From Streptomyces sp. MMG1121 (GTDB taxonomy: Bacteria; Actinomycetota; Actinomycetes; Streptomycetales; Streptomycetaceae): a DNA stretch of 64,000 nucleotides. Under the pieces are notes generated by a model. The model was given only the letters and a program-made list of their open reading frames with translations, was not told the DNA's origin and ran no database searches. Every line of letters starts with the position of its first letter. The first letter of the stretch is position 1. Both the position numbers and the translations under genes were made by a program. Shown piece by piece: positions 63,948 to 64,000 of this stretch. The stretch is taken from the NCBI RefSeq assembly GCF_001280015.1, contig NZ_LGDV01000200.1:4626-68625 (forward strand), given 5' to 3'.

Positions 63948-64000
63948 CGTGGGCGGGGTCCAGGGGTGCGCTGTAGCGCCCCTGGTACCACCGCCCGCAA

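Overview
The window is high-GC actinobacterial DNA from a Streptomyces chromosome. The evidence is the dense high-GC coding with GTG starts and ATGA/GTGA overlaps, and the recognisable genes sigR-rsrA, wblE, dasR, eshA, nickel superoxide dismutase with sodX, epi-isozizaene synthase with CYP170A1, and a B12-riboswitch-controlled nrdABS operon. From memory, the order from about 1 to 56 kb follows the S. coelicolor core region around SCO5178-SCO5257, and parts (rsgA, aroA, the HMCES-type protein, sigR/rsrA, the PdtaS-type kinase, the WhiB1-type protein) are also grouped in Mycobacterium. This is recall, not alignment.

Layout. 0-7 kb: an SDR epimerase, moaE, a PDZ/Lon-like protease and a large UPF0182 membrane protein. 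7-9.2 kb: two identical initiator tRNA genes flank a Sel1-repeat protein. 9.3-18.8 kb: catR/katA, a CBS protein, hisN, a TetR regulator, an SMR transporter, rsgA, aroA, an M50 peptidase, an HMCES-type protein and a hydrolase. 18.8-20 kb: the thiol-oxidative stress switch sigR-rsrA. 20-24.6 kb: two HD-domain membrane proteins, a TPR protein and peptide deformylase. 24.8-27.3 kb: the albaflavenone pair. 27.3-32.2 kb: nrdS, nrdB, nrdA and the cobalamin riboswitch. 32.3-36.3 kb: a DUF3311/sodium-symporter pair, then dasR and nagB with DasR-type operators. The dasABC transporter genes that lie between dasR and nagB in S. coelicolor are absent. 36.4-36.9 kb: decayed 3' ends of an SDR gene and a TetR gene. 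37-46.5 kb: a sensor kinase, wblE (with a Crp-like site upstream), a lipid kinase, sigH with its anti-sigma factor, a cation/proton antiporter, a PLP enzyme and an amidase. 46.8-49.5 kb: eshA (family 2B encapsulin shell) next to a polyprenyl diphosphate synthase, its likely cargo. 49.7-56.2 kb: small metabolic and VOC proteins, an AraC regulator, a Pit transporter, sodN/sodX and a CGNR regulator.

At about 56.23 kb a class I methyltransferase gene stops abruptly after its SAM-binding half, and the gene style changes to short hypothetical genes, a DNA-binding-domain-only GntR, a chaplin-like secreted protein, an XRE/DUF397 pair and an SH3 secreted protein. This looks like the left part of an accessory or integrated element that runs off the right edge; no integrase or right end is in the window.

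The most interesting content lies there. A minus-strand gene set at 57965-61317 encodes three small overlapping proteins of unknown function, a 49-residue precursor-like peptide, a radical SAM/SPASM enzyme and a PCMT-like methyltransferase. It is divergent from an XRE/DUF397 regulator pair. It has the form of a ribosomally made, post-translationally modified peptide (RiPP) system whose class I do not recognise.
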